A stretch of DNA of 64,000 nt. It comes from Nigrospora sphaerica. Its lineage: Eukaryota; Ascomycota; Sordariomycetes; Amphisphaeriales; Apiosporaceae. Positions 45,684-56,946 of this stretch are shown here, in pieces. The stretch covers positions 1,674,001 through 1,738,000 of the forward strand of contig JAGVVL010000017.1 of assembly GCA_018287875.1 (NCBI GenBank), written 5' to 3'. Under the pieces are notes generated by a model. That model made no database searches, was not told the DNA's origin, and worked only from the letters and a program-made list of their open reading frames with translations. The translations under genes and the position numbers were made by a program. Position 1 is the stretch's first letter, and the number at the start of each line of letters is the position of its first letter.

Positions 45684-48318
45684 ATGCGGCTCTATTCTGT
45701 ATTGGCGACGGCATTGACCTGTTCTGCCTCGGCCGCAGCCCGGGAGGAAGTGAAAGACTTTACCAGCCATGTCAATCTGTTCATTGGCACCGAAGGCCCG
45801 GTCCCCGGCTCTGCCTACAGTTCTGGGAACGTGTTTCCGGGTGCTTCCTTGCCCTTTGGGGCCGTAAAGGTCGGGATTGATACCACAAGGTAAGTTTGGC
45901 GGTACATCAATACCGGACCCTGGCAGAAGACACGTGAAATAACTCACTTCGATTAAGATGGAACGTATCGTTCGCCGCGAATGGGGGATATACCCCAGAC
46001 GGCAACGTGACGGCCATCACTATGCTCCACGAAAGCGGCACAGGCGGCGCTCCAACCTACGGCTTGATACCGCAAATGCCACTCACCACGATTGAGGGTG
46101 TAAATCTCTTGGACAATCTTACCTACATGCAACCACGTACCGGCGATGATGTGGCCAGCGTGGGCTACTACCAGACGCGGCTCAAGAACGGTGTGACTGC
46201 CGAGATGAGCGCCAGCATGCACGCGGGTATCATGAGATACCAGTACCCAGAGGGCCAAGGCCGATACGTCCTGGTGGACCTCAGCCATTTCATTCCTAGT
46301 ATGGGAAAGAAAGAACAGTGGTACAGCAATGGCTTCATCGAGCGCAGTGAAGACGGGTCCTGGTATTCCGGCTATGGCGTGTATAGAGAAGGCTGGGCGT
46401 GGGGTAAGTCATTGAGGCCACCCACTGCACCGAGAGGCTTGACTGACAGCGTTAGGCGGTGACTATCGAGTTTACTTCTCTGGGAAGTTTGATACCACAC
46501 CAAGCAAAGCACAACTCTTCTCCGGAAAGGCCACGGACCCGTATTGGCCAAACACGACCGATGTGACGCATACATTCACGAATCAGACCTCTATCCGGGG
46601 TGGTACCGTTGGGTACCAGTACGCCGACCGAATCGGAGCTCTCTTCGAGTTTCCATCCAATGCCACCACGATCACGTCCAAAGTTGGCCTGTCCTGGATC
46701 TCCGCTGAAAAGGCCTGTCGTTTCATGGAGGAAATCCCCAACTGGGACATGCAGGCCACAGTCCAAGCTGCCAAGGACCAGTGGAACAAGGAGGTGCTAT
46801 CCAAGATCGAGGTCCAAACCGACAACAAAACGCAGCTTGAAATGTTCTACACAGGAATGTACCATTCCCATCTCTTGCCGTCCGATCGGTCGGGCGAGAA
46901 CCCCTATTGGGACTCGGATGAACCCTACTACGATGGTAATCTGCCACCCCGTGGTCGTATTTGCGCTCGGATTAACCTTTGCCTTAGATTTCTATACCCT
47001 CTGGGATACTTTCAGGTGCCTCATTCCTCTCACAACACTTATTCTGCCGAATCGATCGACCGATATTGTCCGTGCACTCATCGACATCTGGCGTCATGAG
47101 AGATTCATGCCTGACGGCCGGAGTCATAATCACAACGGGAGAGTCCAGGGCGGATCCAACGCCGACAACGTCCTGGCAGATGCATACGTCAAGGGACTTC
47201 GGGGAGGTATTAACTGGAAGGATGGATACTTGGCCATGAAGACCAACGCCGAGATCCAGCCGTACAACAACTTTGACTTTGAGGACCCTACCGGCAGCAC
47301 AAAGGAGGGACGTGGTGGCCTCGACGCGTGGAAGAAATTCGGCTACGTGACGCCGGAAAAAGGTCGGTGCCTTAGCAAAACGGTGGATTATTCCCTAAAC
47401 GACTTCTCTCTTTCTCAGGTCGCCAAGGGCGAGGCCCCCGAGGACGTGGCCCTGTACCTCAACCGCTCAACGTAAGTGGTCTCCTCCCCCGTGCCCCGGA
47501 ATGACAACACGGCTGAGCCAAGTAGCGGTTGGCAGAAGACCTGGAGCGCCAACGTCACTTCACTTAACTTCGCCGGCTTCCTTGCCCCAACGTACGCCAA
47601 TGGCAGTACGCAGGCATACGACCCACTGAGCTGCGGCGCCTGCGACTGGATGTCGATCGCTTACGAGGGCGTGCCTTGGGAGTACAGCTTCAGTATTCCA
47701 TTTGACATGAAAACGCTCATGGCCAAGATGGGCGGTGCTAAAACATTCGAGTCACGACTCGACACTATGTTTATCCCTGGTCTCACACGCTCCAACCAAG
47801 GTGGCAACAGCGCAGGTTCCACCATATTTAACCCGGGCAACGAGCCCAGTTTCATGACGCCGTTTCTCTACAACTACCTCCCCAAAAAGCAAAACAAGTC
47901 CGTCAAGAAGTCACGAGAGGTGGTGGACCAGTACTACAACAATGGCCGCTCCGGCATCCCGGGAAACGATGACGCGGGCGCAATGAGCAGCTGGCTCGTC
48001 TGGAACATGATCGGACTGTACCCTGTCGTCACCCAGCCCGTTTACCTCATTCTGGCCCCTCGATTCAAGAGAATTAGCCTGAAGCTGGGAGACTCCGGCG
48101 GGATCCTTACGGTCAAGGCCACGGGGCTTGACACAGGTCCTTACGTCCAGAGCCTCAAAGTCAACGGCGAGGCGTGGACCAAGAGCTGGATCAGCCACCA
48201 GGAGCTGACAGGTACTGATGGGGAAGGAGCCGTTCTCGAGTTCGAACTGGGCCCGGAGATGACAGCCTGGGATACAGGAGAGGTACCACCCAGCCCTGGG
48301 TACCTAGGGGAGGACTGA
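45684..48318 (+). CDS. Secreted GH92 alpha-1,2-mannosidase-type glycosidase
   Basis: Five exons, 45684-45889, 45958-46403, 46456-46935, 46988-47471 and 47523-48318, give 803 residues; all junctions keep frame. A signal peptide (MRLYSVLATALTCSASAAA) is followed by the GH92 start VNLFIGTEG and NVFPGASLPFGAVKVG. Further family landmarks are HESGTGG, DFYTLWDTFR, HNHNGRVQGGSNADNVLADA and the signature GNDDAGAMSSW at about 686-696, whose aspartates correspond to the catalytic base region of bacterial GH92 enzymes. GH92 members are calcium-dependent exo-mannosidases that remove alpha-linked mannose, often from N-glycans or yeast mannan. Numerous N-glycosylation sequons fit secretion. The third intron (46936-46987) is placed so that YYDDFYTLWDT is contiguous. 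Confidence 0.94.
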
Positions 48319-49064
48319 GTTGAGGCCATTGGTCCGCAGGGCCTTGCCGTGTGAATTACGCGATGCCTATTGGGTCACAGGGCGACTTGGGCAGAGCATG
48401 GGATACTTCAAAACCTACAGGCGGTCCAAGACAGCGGGAAGCCACGCCACAAAACCGCATCGCTGTATTGCGAAAGCAAAGGTAATCCTCGGCCCATCGG
48501 CATAATCCAGAATGCGCTGCCCAGCTCATAAGAAATAATGACGAACACTTCATGACACTTAGGGCCTTCTTTAGTGAGTACCTTGCTAGGCTTCCAGTTT
48601 GCTACCCAAGCTACCTGAGTGAGAGGTACCTACCTCGGTTAATAGATCTATCCATAAAGACGACGGAAGTAAGGGCGATTTACGAAGGAGGCGCAACCAC
48701 AGGATATGCCTGTGTTCACTCCATGATTGGGTCGTTGACTGAGGGATGACCAAGCCACGCCTTGCACCAACATCCGTCGCTTCCTCATGTGGAATCTACC
48801 TGCATTTAGGCACCTGCCAGAGAATCATCTACATGGCAATCTAGCACATTTTGGTTTCCCAGAGTTGCATTCGTGACGTCCAGCACTCGGCGTTCGGCGT
48901 CTGGCATCCACGACAAAGCTTCACATACGGCCTGTAACGACAAACCAGACACCAGGTGATTGGAGATCGCCAAAAACTCTTTTGAGAGTGTTACTCCTGG
49001 CTCCTGCTTGCTACCTGTTCCCCCTTCAGCAGCTGCACTGAGCTCTTTGCGTGACCAGATAGGC
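48319..49064. other. Intergenic region
   Basis: 3' flank of the mannosidase and upstream region of the coiled-coil gene. The open frame of the latter continues upstream to about 48960 without an ATG, so an upstream exon is possible but not visible. TACCTA motifs occur near 48620. Confidence 0.5.
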
Positions 49065-52000
49065 ATGACACACACCAAAGGCTACAGCCTCGGCTGGATG
49101 AACCAGCCCGCATTTGGGAGTTCCCCGACTATCAACCGACTTAAGCTGGAGGCCTCTGTTACCATGAGCCCGTCGCACCTCAAATATCCCGGCCCTGACT
49201 GGTCCCACGGCTCCCCGAGCCAGCGGCACGATAGCCAGTCGAGTCCGGACCCCCTTTCCGTTCAGCATGATATCGCTTCCCCACGTGAAGGACCCCAAAA
49301 GCCCAAGCCAGCTGTCATAAGATCCCAAAGAGCGGCACCAACCGGAAATCATCCGGACTACAATCAGCTACGCAGTCAGCACTCGTTCTTCATCAATCCT
49401 GCTCCTGACGAACCCCAGTTGCAGCTTCCACTTCTACACGGGCCGCAAATGGGTGTAGAAGAAAGTGTTTCTGGAACAAAAGACGAGAGCCTGCCCGCGC
49501 CCCTTTCTTTCGACATGGTCTCCAAAGGTGGCAACCAGGCCCATTTTCAGACCCTGATTTCAAGGCCCGATAATATCCAAAGCGTTGAAAATATTGATGC
49601 CGAGGGATTCAACTTCTCAGCGAACAACCTATGCCAAAGCACTGACAACAAGGCCAGGGGACGCCAGCATGACAAGAAGACCCGAGATGATGAGCCGTCG
49701 TCACAAACCATCCGTCCGTTCCGAGGCAAGGGGAATTCCGCTGTCGAGTGCCATATTCCATTCCAGGATGGAAACAAAGCTGAAATGAGTGCCCATCAAG
49801 ATCTAGCACAACTTGCCGAGAGAAAATTGGCTATTTCTGCTGGCATCCCTCAAGAATCATCTCTATCTACTCCCAGTCCAACCAAATGCGCTACTAGCAA
49901 AGGAGACCAAGCTGGGTTTCTCGACCTTCATCTCCTGGACCCAGCCCACCCTCCAATGGACGACAAGTCAGCAAACCTAAGCGAGAGTCCCCAAGCTGCT
50001 CTTACTGTGTCCCCATCTGATACGATTCCACGAGTCGATACATATCAGGTGGGAACAAAACGTGCTCGCCTGGAGGTTGCTCAAAGCTCCAAGATATCGG
50101 CTCGATCGACACGTCAGATCGAACATCGGGGATCAAATTCAAAGCCGAAGAACCTGATAGAGGTTCCGGTGAAGACGAACCAGCATGGCCACCGCCATGC
50201 GCTTGAGAGACTTTCCCAATGTTCTCCACTCGCAAATCCTTCAGTTTCTGTTGCAAAGAAACATGGCGGCGTAATTGAGCACGATGCCTCCAACCCAATA
50301 ACCGACGTCCCTTTTCCGAGCAAGCAATACCTCCACTCAACGGCCGAACATCGAATGAGCGGGTCGACGGACCCTCGATACCAAAGCCAAGCCCATTTCC
50401 GCGACAAACCGGTGCCTGAAACGGACCTCGAACAAGCTCCCACAAGCACATCGCGCTCTCGTTCATTAAAAAACCAAAAACACAGACCGGACGCCATTCC
50501 AGACTTGACATTCTCCCACAACGCCAACAATGCGACAATTCCTCAACATGGATCACCCACTGGCTCCACCAAAAACCTGATTGACGGGGAGGGTCATGGT
50601 ACAGGGGGAGATTCCGCCTGGATGCAACCGGACGAAGTACTTCCATGGCGGAATTATCGAACAGAGCAGCATGCTGAGCATAGGCGCACTTCGAATATGT
50701 CAACACTGTCCCAAGACGGTACGGCGATGATATCGGGACGCAGGAATCCGATGCACCAAAACATTCGGGATGGGGCTTGCGGTCGTGACCACGAGATGTA
50801 CTCATCGCCCTCAAACATATCGAACCGACGTGATAATATCCACAAGAATGCCCGACGCAGAAAATACAACACCACTCCCCTGACGCCCGGCCTGAGGTTT
50901 GGACTCAACACCATCGCCGAGGAGTGGAACAGCTTTTTCACGAACTTCGTGGGATATGAAAAGCACATGGCGTCAAAGTTTTCTGATTTCAAACAGCACA
51001 TTGCATTTCAAGACAGAAAGATAGCGGATATCCAAGACGAACTCAAGGGCAAGGAACATGAAATGGTGAGCTTCAAAGAGAAGATTGAAGCCCAAGAAGC
51101 CCAGCTTCGCCATCTCAGAAACGAGAAGGAAGCAACCGACGCAGAAGCTCAAAAGGTGGAACAACAGCTGGTCAGTTCGAACACAAAAGTTGAAGCTCTG
51201 AGGGAAAAATGCCAACAAATGAAAAACCGTTTCAACGAAGGCCTTGCAGAGCAACAAAAATTCTACGTCAAAAACAGAGAACACTGCGACAAAGTTCTGA
51301 GTGCTGCCCAGCAAGAGAAACAGGCCAGGGAACATGCCGTAGCAGATGCTAGGAAAGCTTGCGAGGAGACGAAGTCCGAGCTCCAAAAGCTTCTAGAGGC
51401 AGCCAAAAGGGAGGCTTTGGAGCACGCAACCCTACGTAAGTCAAACACCGAACTGTTATGGAAAGTCTTATGGCTGACTCTTCGCAGTGGAGAAGGAGAT
51501 CAATACCTTGCAGAGTCAACTGGAGACGCGGCAGCGAGAATTGGCCCAAGAAAGTGGAAATACCATCCGATTGGAGAAGGAACTGGATGAAGCTCGCAAA
51601 ATGAACGCGGAAATGCTTCAGATATTGATTAGCCAGAACGCAAAGCTCTTGCAGATGATGGAAGCTCAACAGACCCAAAGTCAAGCTGCGAGCCCCTCGA
51701 ACGACAATCAGGACCGGAAACTCGACGAAATCACCAAGACTCTGCAAGAGGTCAAGTCAAGAGTTTCGAATCCATCGAATTTATTGGAGGAGATGAAGAG
51801 CCGCGACGAGACTCTCGTGGCTACCACGGTCGAGAAAATTAGGCAAATGATGCCTAGCCAACTGTTCACTGCCGCAGACAAGGAGAGATGGGCTACTGAG
51901 ATTGACTCCATTCAGAAAGCCTGTGACGACATCTGGAACCAAATCAGAGATGAAAACAACGCTGAAGAAACGCAGCAGCGCTACTACGACGCTCAGTGGC

Positions 52001-53502
52001 GCCTGGGAGACATGGCAGAAGAGCTGGCCCGTGTGCAGTCGGCACTGGATGACGCGATGCAATGGGGCTTCGAAAAGGTAGAAGAGAATGACCGACTCAC
52101 GGTTGAAGCAGAAAATATGCGACGCCAAGTTGAGGATCTTCAGAAAACAGTCGTTACGCTGCAGAATGCCTCTCAGGAGGCAGATCAAGTCTCAAACGAG
52201 CAAGCAGAGATGCTAGAATCAAAGTTGAAGATTTTACAGCAAAAAAGGGAAAACGCGGAACAGGAATCGGATCAAGAGATGCAGAGACTACAGAATGCGC
52301 TACGAGAGAAAGAAAAAGCTGTCAAATTCGCTGAGGAGAAACGGAAGACAGCCGAAGAACGCCTGGAGGCTCTCAAAGCCACTTTTCAGCAGAAAGAGGC
52401 TCGATTGACGAGTGAACACCGAGCCTTGGAAGAAGGGCTTGAGGAAGCAAAGCGCCGTCACGAAGAGATTATGGAAAGAGAATTGGAGGAGTCTGTGGAA
52501 GCCAAAGCCGAATTGCAATCCAGCCTTAGAGAGGCCAGGGCCAAGATACGGCGGATGTCGTCCGATCGTCAAACGACCGACGCCGAGTTTCAAAGGCTAG
52601 AAAAACTTGTGGGAGACGGAGCAAAGACAGCCAATGAGCTGAAGGCTGAGATACAGAACTCACAAAAAATACAGACCTTTCTCGCAGAATGTTTGGCGGA
52701 GTGGACCAGGGATCGCAACACGCTTGAAAGCTTGAAGGCGTGGGAGTCAAAGGCTACGGAAAATGATGAAGAGGCGTCGACAAAGAACGTGCTTCGTCCA
52801 AGCTCGTCTAAAATGGCTCTCACTGGGCCGCTGAACGCCAGAGATCCTGATCGCCGGGTCACTCTTCGTTCGCCGCAAGAAGGCGACCCAAAGGCAAACC
52901 CCTTATCTGTAATGCAAGAAAGGGACGCCCGGCGTCAGTTCGACCCGCCGAAGTCCATCATGAGAGTCATACAGCAAACTTCCAAGTGGCTCGAAGTCAC
53001 AAAGCAAACTGGAACGGCAGAGACACTGGATTTCCTAACCAATGCTGACATTGGCCGGCCTGTAGACAACGACGAGGAGCACGCGCAGAACCAAATCGGC
53101 GCTTCTGCGCTGCCAAGAAGACGAGCTGTGACTACCTACAGCAGTTACAACCGGCCGGTTAAGGGAAATGCTTCCAAGGCAAGCGACACACAGGAAAGCC
53201 GAAAGAAGCGCTCGGTGGCTCAATACGATCAAGACAAAAGTCTGGAGGGAGCTATCCTTGGTAGAAGCGAGCCCAAACGTCCAAAGATTGGAGGTAAAAC
53301 GTCTCGTCCAGTGTCAAAATTTACACCCAAGCCCGATGACACGACAATGGCCGAGGTGGACTCTAAAACGATAGAGGGCGGCCAGATACAAGCAGCTTCA
53401 AATGATGTAGCGAACAGGAATGCTTCTTCAGTTCCGTCAACTCAGAGTCAACGTACAAGACAGCAATCCGGGAGGACTTCCGACTTAGTGGCCACTCTCT
53501 GA
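49065..53502 (+). CDS. Long coiled-coil protein of unknown function
   Basis: Two exons, 49065-51435 and 51488-53502, give 1461 residues. The 52-base intron has a GTAAGT donor and TTCGCAG acceptor and joins LEHATL to LEKEINTLQSQLE. Residues 1-600 are disordered, rich in Ser, Pro, Gln and His. A conserved-looking segment TPGLRFGLNTIAEEWNSFF begins near 608. An almost continuous coiled coil follows from about 630 to 1200, dense in Glu, Lys, Gln and Leu. The last 250 residues are disordered, with basic patches (KKRSV, KRPKIGGK) that could be nuclear-localisation signals. The layout fits a structural protein of the cytoskeleton, spindle pole or nucleus, but I cannot assign a family. The first ATG in frame is at 49065. 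The frame remains open beyond the stop (see next entry). Confidence 0.85.
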
Positions 53503-53670
53503 CAGAAGAGTGGCAAAGGCCAGAGGGCATACAATGCAAGTGGATACCAAGATCAGGCCAATTCTCGGGCTTCTACCCAAATGGCAAAGGTTAATTCACA
53601 ATATCCGATTCAAAAACCAAAAACAAGCGGCCAGCCGTCCATGATATCGTTCGACACCAACGGGCGGTGA
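53503..53670 (+). other. In-frame open extension after the coiled-coil stop codon
   Basis: Directly after the TGA at 53500-53502 the same frame stays open for 55 codons to a second TGA at 53668-53670. The predicted extension (QKSGKGQRAYNASGYQDQ and on) has the same Gln/Ser/Lys-rich, low-complexity character as the protein's tail. It may be a readthrough extension, a recent nonsense change, or chance. Confidence 0.4.
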
Positions 53671-54193
53671 CGTGTTGGCTGGGCTTCGGTTACGGTGTGC
53701 AACATTTTTGGGAACCGTATTACTAGTCATCCATACCAGCTACTCCCTGCGCTTCTATGAAACGATGTACTGGAAGACATACACGGTATCTAGCTTGCTC
53801 AGAAACTAGCTGATTGCTCTTGAGGCAGAAGAGAGGATGCTTGGGTGGCACACTGGGTGGCGGAGATGTAGCTGAAGCTACTGATGGCCGCTATCACAAG
53901 AGCGTACATGGCCAAAATACACAATGTAGATAGCCAGACGCGTTTTCAGAAACGTCCGAATAGACATAGGGCCGAATCTCGATCGTAGGTCCGATACAAA
54001 CGGCATTCTTCATCTTCGCGTTCATGTTGGCGTGGGATGGGTCTTCTATGCCGTGGGTGGTAGATATACACTGTTGTACACGTATGTGTGGCTGTTGATT
54101 CCCTAGAATATGGAGGGCAGTCGGGTGCGAGCAGGGAACTGTACGGTTCGACCGTACCCGGGAGCCCGGGACTCGATGCGCATGAGCGACTGT
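53671..54193. other. Convergent 3' flanks
   Basis: Between the coiled-coil gene and the minus-strand bL33m gene. No gene seen. Confidence 0.55.
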
Positions 54194-54521
54194 CTATTTG
54201 CCGCCTTTCCGCTTCTGCTCCAGGAACAGCACCTTTTTCCGCACTGGATGGGAGGTAAGCAGCTGTCCAGGGTCGGCGCGGGGGGCGCGAGGAGAGCGGA
54301 GGAGGTTGTGGTTATGGTGAGCCTACCGATTGGGTCGTATTTGAGCAGGCCCATGGGCCGGGCGGTTCGCGGGCGTTGGAAGGTGTAGAAGAAGCCCGTC
54401 ATGGCCATGGAGATGAGGCGCACATTGAGAATGCGGCTTTTCTCTGGACGGCAGTGAGCATTAGCACCGGGGCGTACATTCGCAGACTTGCGACGGCTCG
54501 GCACGTACGTTTCTTGGCCAT
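54194..54521 (-). CDS. Mitochondrial large-subunit ribosomal protein bL33m
   Basis: A compact three-exon gene of 59 residues. Exons are 54521-54509 (13 bases, MAKK plus one base), 54443-54327 and 54243-54194. Introns have GTACGT and GTAGGC donors with CCAG acceptors, and frames close exactly. The product reads [20 protein letters not shown], a middle part with [21 protein letters not shown], and the C-terminus [16 protein letters not shown]. This is the bL33 family, whose fungal mitochondrial members are about 55-60 residues. It is a structural protein of the mitochondrial large ribosomal subunit. Its first and last exons are too short to be found as open frames. Identification is secure because all three exons restore the family sequence. 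Confidence 0.93.
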
Positions 54522-55077
54522 CTTGGGCGGCTCCGGCAGTGGTGGCTAATTGGGGTTGTCCCTCGAACGAACGGCCCAAATCCGTTGTCGCGATGGATTT
54601 TTGGTGGAGCTCGACTGGCTCATGTCAGCAGCCCGGTAGCTGTGTACTAAGGTACATCCTACATATCACATCTATCGTGGCTCGCGTACTGACACCAGCC
54701 ACACTATGCGATACCGCCGTGAGCCACTCTTGCAATCCGGTGGGGTCGGGACGGCTGGTCCTCTCCCTGAAACGGTCAGTGGGAGTGGACGGACGGACGA
54801 TCCACTCCGTCCGCGCGAACGACCCCTGCTGGAGGTCATTTATTTGATGGTGCCGAGAAACACAGCTGGCCCTTTTCACGATGAGACATTGCAGGGACAG
54901 ACGGAGCCTCAACAGCGGGCTGTTGATATAGATACATTCTCCCCTGATATCTTGGGCACTTCATTCTTTTCCTTTCCACGCCGAAGCTGAGAACACTGAG
55001 GTCAACCTGTCCTCGTCTCGGTGCCTTTTCTGCCACGCTCGTCTTTCTAGCTTGCTACCGTTGCTGCCGCGCCCGTC
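54522..55077. promoter_or_regulatory. Divergent promoter region, bL33m and spermidine-synthase-like gene
   Basis: 556 bases between two divergent start codons. It must hold both promoters. No unambiguous TATA box; GATATAGATA near 54924 is A/T-rich. Confidence 0.5.
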
Positions 55078-56946
55078 ATGGCTCCCCGCAAACAGGCGGC
55101 GAAAAAGGACGCCCCGAAGGAGAAGCCGCCAATCGACCCCAACTCCTCCTTCACCCCGGAGAGCTTTGAAGCGGAGCTCAAGAAGCTCAAGGAGCAGGCG
55201 CAGTCCGAGACTTGGTCGAAATGGCTTCTTGAGCAGGCAGCCGTCTACGCCAAAGCCGCCTCGTTGCTGACCATAATAGGGGTCTACGCCAATGTCTCGC
55301 AGCTCGCCATGTCCCCGGTCTACGGAGGCATCCCGACCGCCGTCTACCATTCCAAGGTCCTGATGGTCGCCGCTTTCTTCGGCTGGGCCGGGAATCTCGC
55401 CTTTCGGCGCTTCTTGCCCATCAAGACGCACTACCTGTTGCCCATCATTGCCGCTTACATCCCCTTGGCTCAGTTCTACCTCTTCAAGCTGAGCGCAACC
55501 TTGACGGCCCAGTGGGGGCCTCTGGTGACGGAGCTTCTGACCCTGTTCCCCCTCGTGGCGGTGACTCTGGCTTGTGTGGCCGATGTCTTGGAAGATGCCG
55601 ACCTCTCCTCCCTGCCGAAATGGGCATCGGATGCGGCCCCCGGCTTTGGCTCGTACGGCGTGTACAAGTTCGCCGAGCTGTTCTCGGCAGACCAACTGGG
55701 AACGCATATCGGCAAGTCGTTTCTGCTGACCCGTACCGGGCTCGAGCTGTTGCTGGCGGGGTCGTACACGATCATGGCGCCCTCCAAGTATCTCGTCTTG
55801 GCCGTCCCAGCATTCCTGCACGCCGCTTTCCTGAACACCCACGTCATGACGCCGATGGCCACGGTGGCCCTGAACGCCACACTCAACACCCAGCAGTGGG
55901 CACTGATCGACAGGCGTGAGTCTTTGACCGGCTACATGTCGGTCTTGGAGAGCTTCGAGCACGGTTACAAGGTTATGCGATGCGACCACAGCCTCCTTGG
56001 CGGCGAGTGGACGCAGTTCGCGAAGCCCATACTCGCCGAGCCTATCTACGCCATCTTCACCATGCTTGAGGCCGTGCGCCTCGTTGAGGTGGAGAACAAG
56101 GTTCCTGACAACCAGGCCAAAGCTCTGAACATGTAGGTCACGCCCTTGCGCGCTCCGGCGTGGGTGATGCTAATATTTGCCAGTGGCCTCGGTGTTGGAA
56201 CTTGCCCGTCTGCCCTGATTTCCCACGGCATAGACACCACGATCGTTGAGATTGACCCCGTGGTTTATGAATACGCTGTCAAGTACTTTGGTCTCCCCAC
56301 CAACCACACGGCCGTGATCGAGGATGCTGTTTCCTACACGGCACGGGCTGCCGCGGACGAGTCCCAGCGATTTGACTACATTCTTCACGACGTCTTCACG
56401 GGCGGCGCTGAGCCCATACCGCTTTTTACCTTGGAGTTCTTGCAGTCCTTGAGCGCCTTACTGAAGCCGGATGGCGTGATTGCCATTGTGAGTCGAGCCC
56501 CGAGCCCAACTCCGTTAAGAATACATCTGACCTTCCAGAACTATGCCGGAGACTTCCTGCTCCCGCCTCTGAGCACAGTCATGCGGACCATCAAGGAGGT
56601 GTTTCCATCGTGCCGCGTGTTCCGCGAGTCACCAGCGCCCTCGGAAGAGACGCTGAAGGAGCAGGGACAAGACTTTGACAACGTAGTGGTGTTCTGTCGC
56701 AAGTCGGCGGACAAGATCGTCTTCCGGGAGCCGGTTTCCAGAGACTTTTTGCAGAGCAGGGCTCGTCAGCAGTACCTGGTGCCGCGCCACGAGGTTCCCG
56801 ACAGTGCTTTCCTCGGTGGCAACGACGTCGGTCTTGTGCGCAACAACCAGACCGAGGTTCTCGCCAAGTATCACGAGCAGACTGCCACGGGCCACTGGAC
56901 CGTCATGCGGACCGTTCTGCCCGATTATATCTGGGAGAATTGGTGA
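55078..56946 (+). CDS. Membrane-anchored spermine/spermidine synthase-like protein
   Basis: Three exons, 55078-56132, 56184-56487 and 56539-56946, give 588 residues. Residues 1-40 are Lys/Pro-rich. From about 55 to 270 there are several hydrophobic segments likely to span a membrane (for example VLMVAAFFGWAGNLAF and LLTLFPLVAVTLACVADV). The C-terminal half has the aminopropyltransferase/methyltransferase fold: GLGVG at 353-357, EID at 374-376 for the adenosyl ribose, and FDYILHDVFTGG with Asp421 at the position of the catalytic Asp in spermidine synthases. The protein belongs to the fungal 'spermine/spermidine synthase family' with an N-terminal membrane part. Whether it makes a polyamine is unknown. 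The second intron is 51 bases, stop-free and a multiple of three, so retention would add 17 residues. Confidence 0.87.

Noticed and set aside
53453..53505. Possible 53-base intron removing the coiled-coil stop codon
   Set aside because: It has GT and AG ends, but its removal shifts the frame away from the open extension, and CTGAC lies directly against the acceptor.
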